Below, in pieces: positions 62,982 through 64,000 of a DNA stretch of 64,000 nucleotides (position 1 is the first letter of the stretch; every line of letters begins with the position of its first letter). The stretch lies in NCBI RefSeq assembly GCF_008711325.1, contig NZ_VXDB01000015.1:1-64000 (forward strand), in the 5' to 3' direction. Position numbers and translations under genes: made by a program. The DNA comes from Roseibium sediminis. Its GTDB lineage: Bacteria; Pseudomonadota; Alphaproteobacteria; Rhizobiales; Stappiaceae. The notes beneath the pieces were generated by a model. The model did not search any database, was not told the DNA's origin, and was given only the letters and a program-made list of their open reading frames with translations.

Positions 62982-64000
62982 AGATGCCGCAGGATATCGG
63001 GCCGGTTCATTTTGTCGGGATCGGCGGGATTGGCATGAGCGGCATCGCCGAGGTGCTGAAGACCCTCGGCTATGAGGTTCAGGGGTCCGACATGTCGGAG
63101 AATGCCAACGTGCAGCGTCTGCGCGACAATGGCATCTCCGTCACGGTTGGCCATGCTGCCGAAAATCTTGGAAATGCCGAGGTCGTGGTCGTTTCTTCTG
63201 CCATCAAGAAGGACAATCCGGAACTCGTTGCTGCCCGTGAAAAGCTGATCCCGGTCGTGCGCCGGGCGGAAATGCTCGCCGAACTGATGCGCTTCAAGCA
63301 AGCGGTCGCAATCGGCGGCACGCATGGCAAGACCACGACGACTTCCATGGTGGCTGCGCTGCTGGATGCGGGCGGTCTTGATCCGACGGTCATCAACGGC
63401 GGTATCATCAACGCTTATGGCACCAATGCCCGAATGGGGGCAGGTGAATGGATGGTCGTCGAGGCAGACGAGAGCGATGGAACGTTCGTGAAGCTGCCAG
63501 CCGACATTGCTATCGTTACCAACATCGATCCCGAGCATCTGGATCATTATGGCAACTTCGACGGCGTGAAGGCCGCGTTCCGGCAGTTTGTCGAGAACGT
63601 ACCGTTCTACGGCTTTGCCGTGATGTGCCTTGATCATCCTGAAGTGCAGACGATGGTCGGCACGATCATCGACCGCCGCATCGTGACCTATGGCGCAAAC
63701 CCGCAGGCGGATGTGCGCTTCTCGAATGTTACCATGGATGGTGGCAAGTCAGCCTTCACCGTGACCATCCGTGATCGCCGGTCAGGCTCGGAAACAGTGC
63801 TCGACAATCTGGTCCTGCCGATGCCCGGTCTCCACAATGTGTCCAACGTGACGGCGGCGATTGCGGTTGCCACCCAGCTTGGTGTTGCTCCGGACGCCAT
63901 CCGGGCCGGTATTTCCGGCTTTGGTGGTGTGAAGCGTCGCTTCACCCATACGGGCAGCGTTGACGGGGTTCACGTCTATGACGACTACGGCCACCATCCG
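62978..64000 (+). CDS. murC: UDP-N-acetylmuramate-L-alanine ligase, 3' end beyond the window
   Basis: MurC adds L-alanine to UDP-MurNAc, the first step of the stem peptide. The first 341 residues are visible. They contain [18 protein letters not shown], then [18 protein letters not shown] (about residue 111) as the ATP loop, [12 protein letters not shown] (about 171), [15 protein letters not shown] and, close to the edge, RRFTHTG and DDYGHHP. The rest of the C-terminal domain is cut off by the window end. ATG 62978 lies inside the murG stop (ATGA). Confidence 0.95.
   Translation, partial: MKMPQDIGPVHFVGIGGIGMSGIAEVLKTLGYEVQGSDMSENANVQRLRDNGISVTVGHAAENLGNAEVVVVSSAIKKDNPELVAAREKLIPVVRRAEMLAELMRFKQAVAIGGTHGKTTTTSMVAALLDAGGLDPTVINGGIINAYGTNARMGAGEWMVVEADESDGTFVKLPADIAIVTNIDPEHLDHYGNFDGVKAAFRQFVENVPFYGFAVMCLDHPEVQTMVGTIIDRRIVTYGANPQADVRFSNVTMDGGKSAFTVTIRDRRSGSETVLDNLVLPMPGLHNVSNVTAAIAVATQLGVAPDAIRAGISGFGGVKRRFTHTGSVDGVHVYDDYGHHP

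Overview
The window looks like a chromosomal piece of an alphaproteobacterium of the order Hyphomicrobiales (Rhizobiales), most like the marine Stappiaceae group (Labrenzia, Roseibium, Stappia). The signs are moderately high GC, the alphaproteobacterial order of the dcw cluster, a BA14K-family protein, two DUF2336 proteins, DUF2293, a flagellin of the alphaproteobacterial type, a TRAP transporter next to a COG5631-type MarR-like regulator, and an ArsR-methyltransferase fusion ahead of metF and metH. The genus is an inference from gene content; no database was searched. No tRNA gene, insertion sequence, integrase, CRISPR array or replication origin was seen.

Layout. 1-530: an AT-richer fragment that may be the end of a SIR2-like protein. 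529-10000: the ABC-F factor EttA, a GH64-like protein, a MOSC protein, a PAS protein, RidA, small hypotheticals with DUF2293, a SufR-like regulator with a 2-hydroxychromene-2-carboxylate isomerase, and the first DUF2336 protein. 10284-13791: a large MscS channel and a glycosyltransferase-like protein. 14087-19933: the methionine-cycle unit (ArsR-methyltransferase regulator, metF, metH) behind an 18-bp palindrome. 20156-26605: azoreductase, an unlisted 27-residue membrane peptide, the second DUF2336 protein, a LysE exporter, a BA14K protein, a HugZ-like protein and a soluble PAS-PAS chemoreceptor.

26723-34120 is a divergent unit: a fused 5-oxoprolinase/hydantoinase on the minus strand faces a TRAP transporter (dctP, dctQ, dctM) and its MarR-like regulator on the plus strand. 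The shared intergenic region carries two copies of one operator-like motif. This suggests uptake and ATP-dependent hydrolysis of 5-oxoproline or a related cyclic amide. 34275-35741 is an arsR-arsC-arsH operon with no efflux pump in view. 35790-40785 holds a GGDEF/EAL protein, a TerB-J-domain protein overlapping an AmiD-like amidase, and a lytic transglycosylase. 41282-51198 holds one flagellin gene, an acyl-CoA ligase with a 3-hydroxybutyrate dehydrogenase-like SDR, a PPOX protein divergent from a MocR regulator, the RNase P RNA gene rnpB, and a flavin monooxygenase/cupin pair divergent from an AraC regulator.

51621-64000 is the division and cell-wall (dcw) cluster: mraZ, rsmH, ftsL, ftsI, murE, murF, mraY, murD, ftsW, murG and the start of murC, all on the plus strand and mostly overlapping or nearly touching. 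Ahead of mraZ lies a phased set of six 5-bp repeats that fits a MraZ operator. The window ends inside murC.

Most of the window is core genome. The observations most worth a second look are regulatory sites and small genes: the methionine-unit palindrome, the paired oxoprolinase/TRAP operators, the arsR palindrome that ends two bases before its start codon, the MocR site, the phased MraZ repeats, and the 27-residue membrane peptide.
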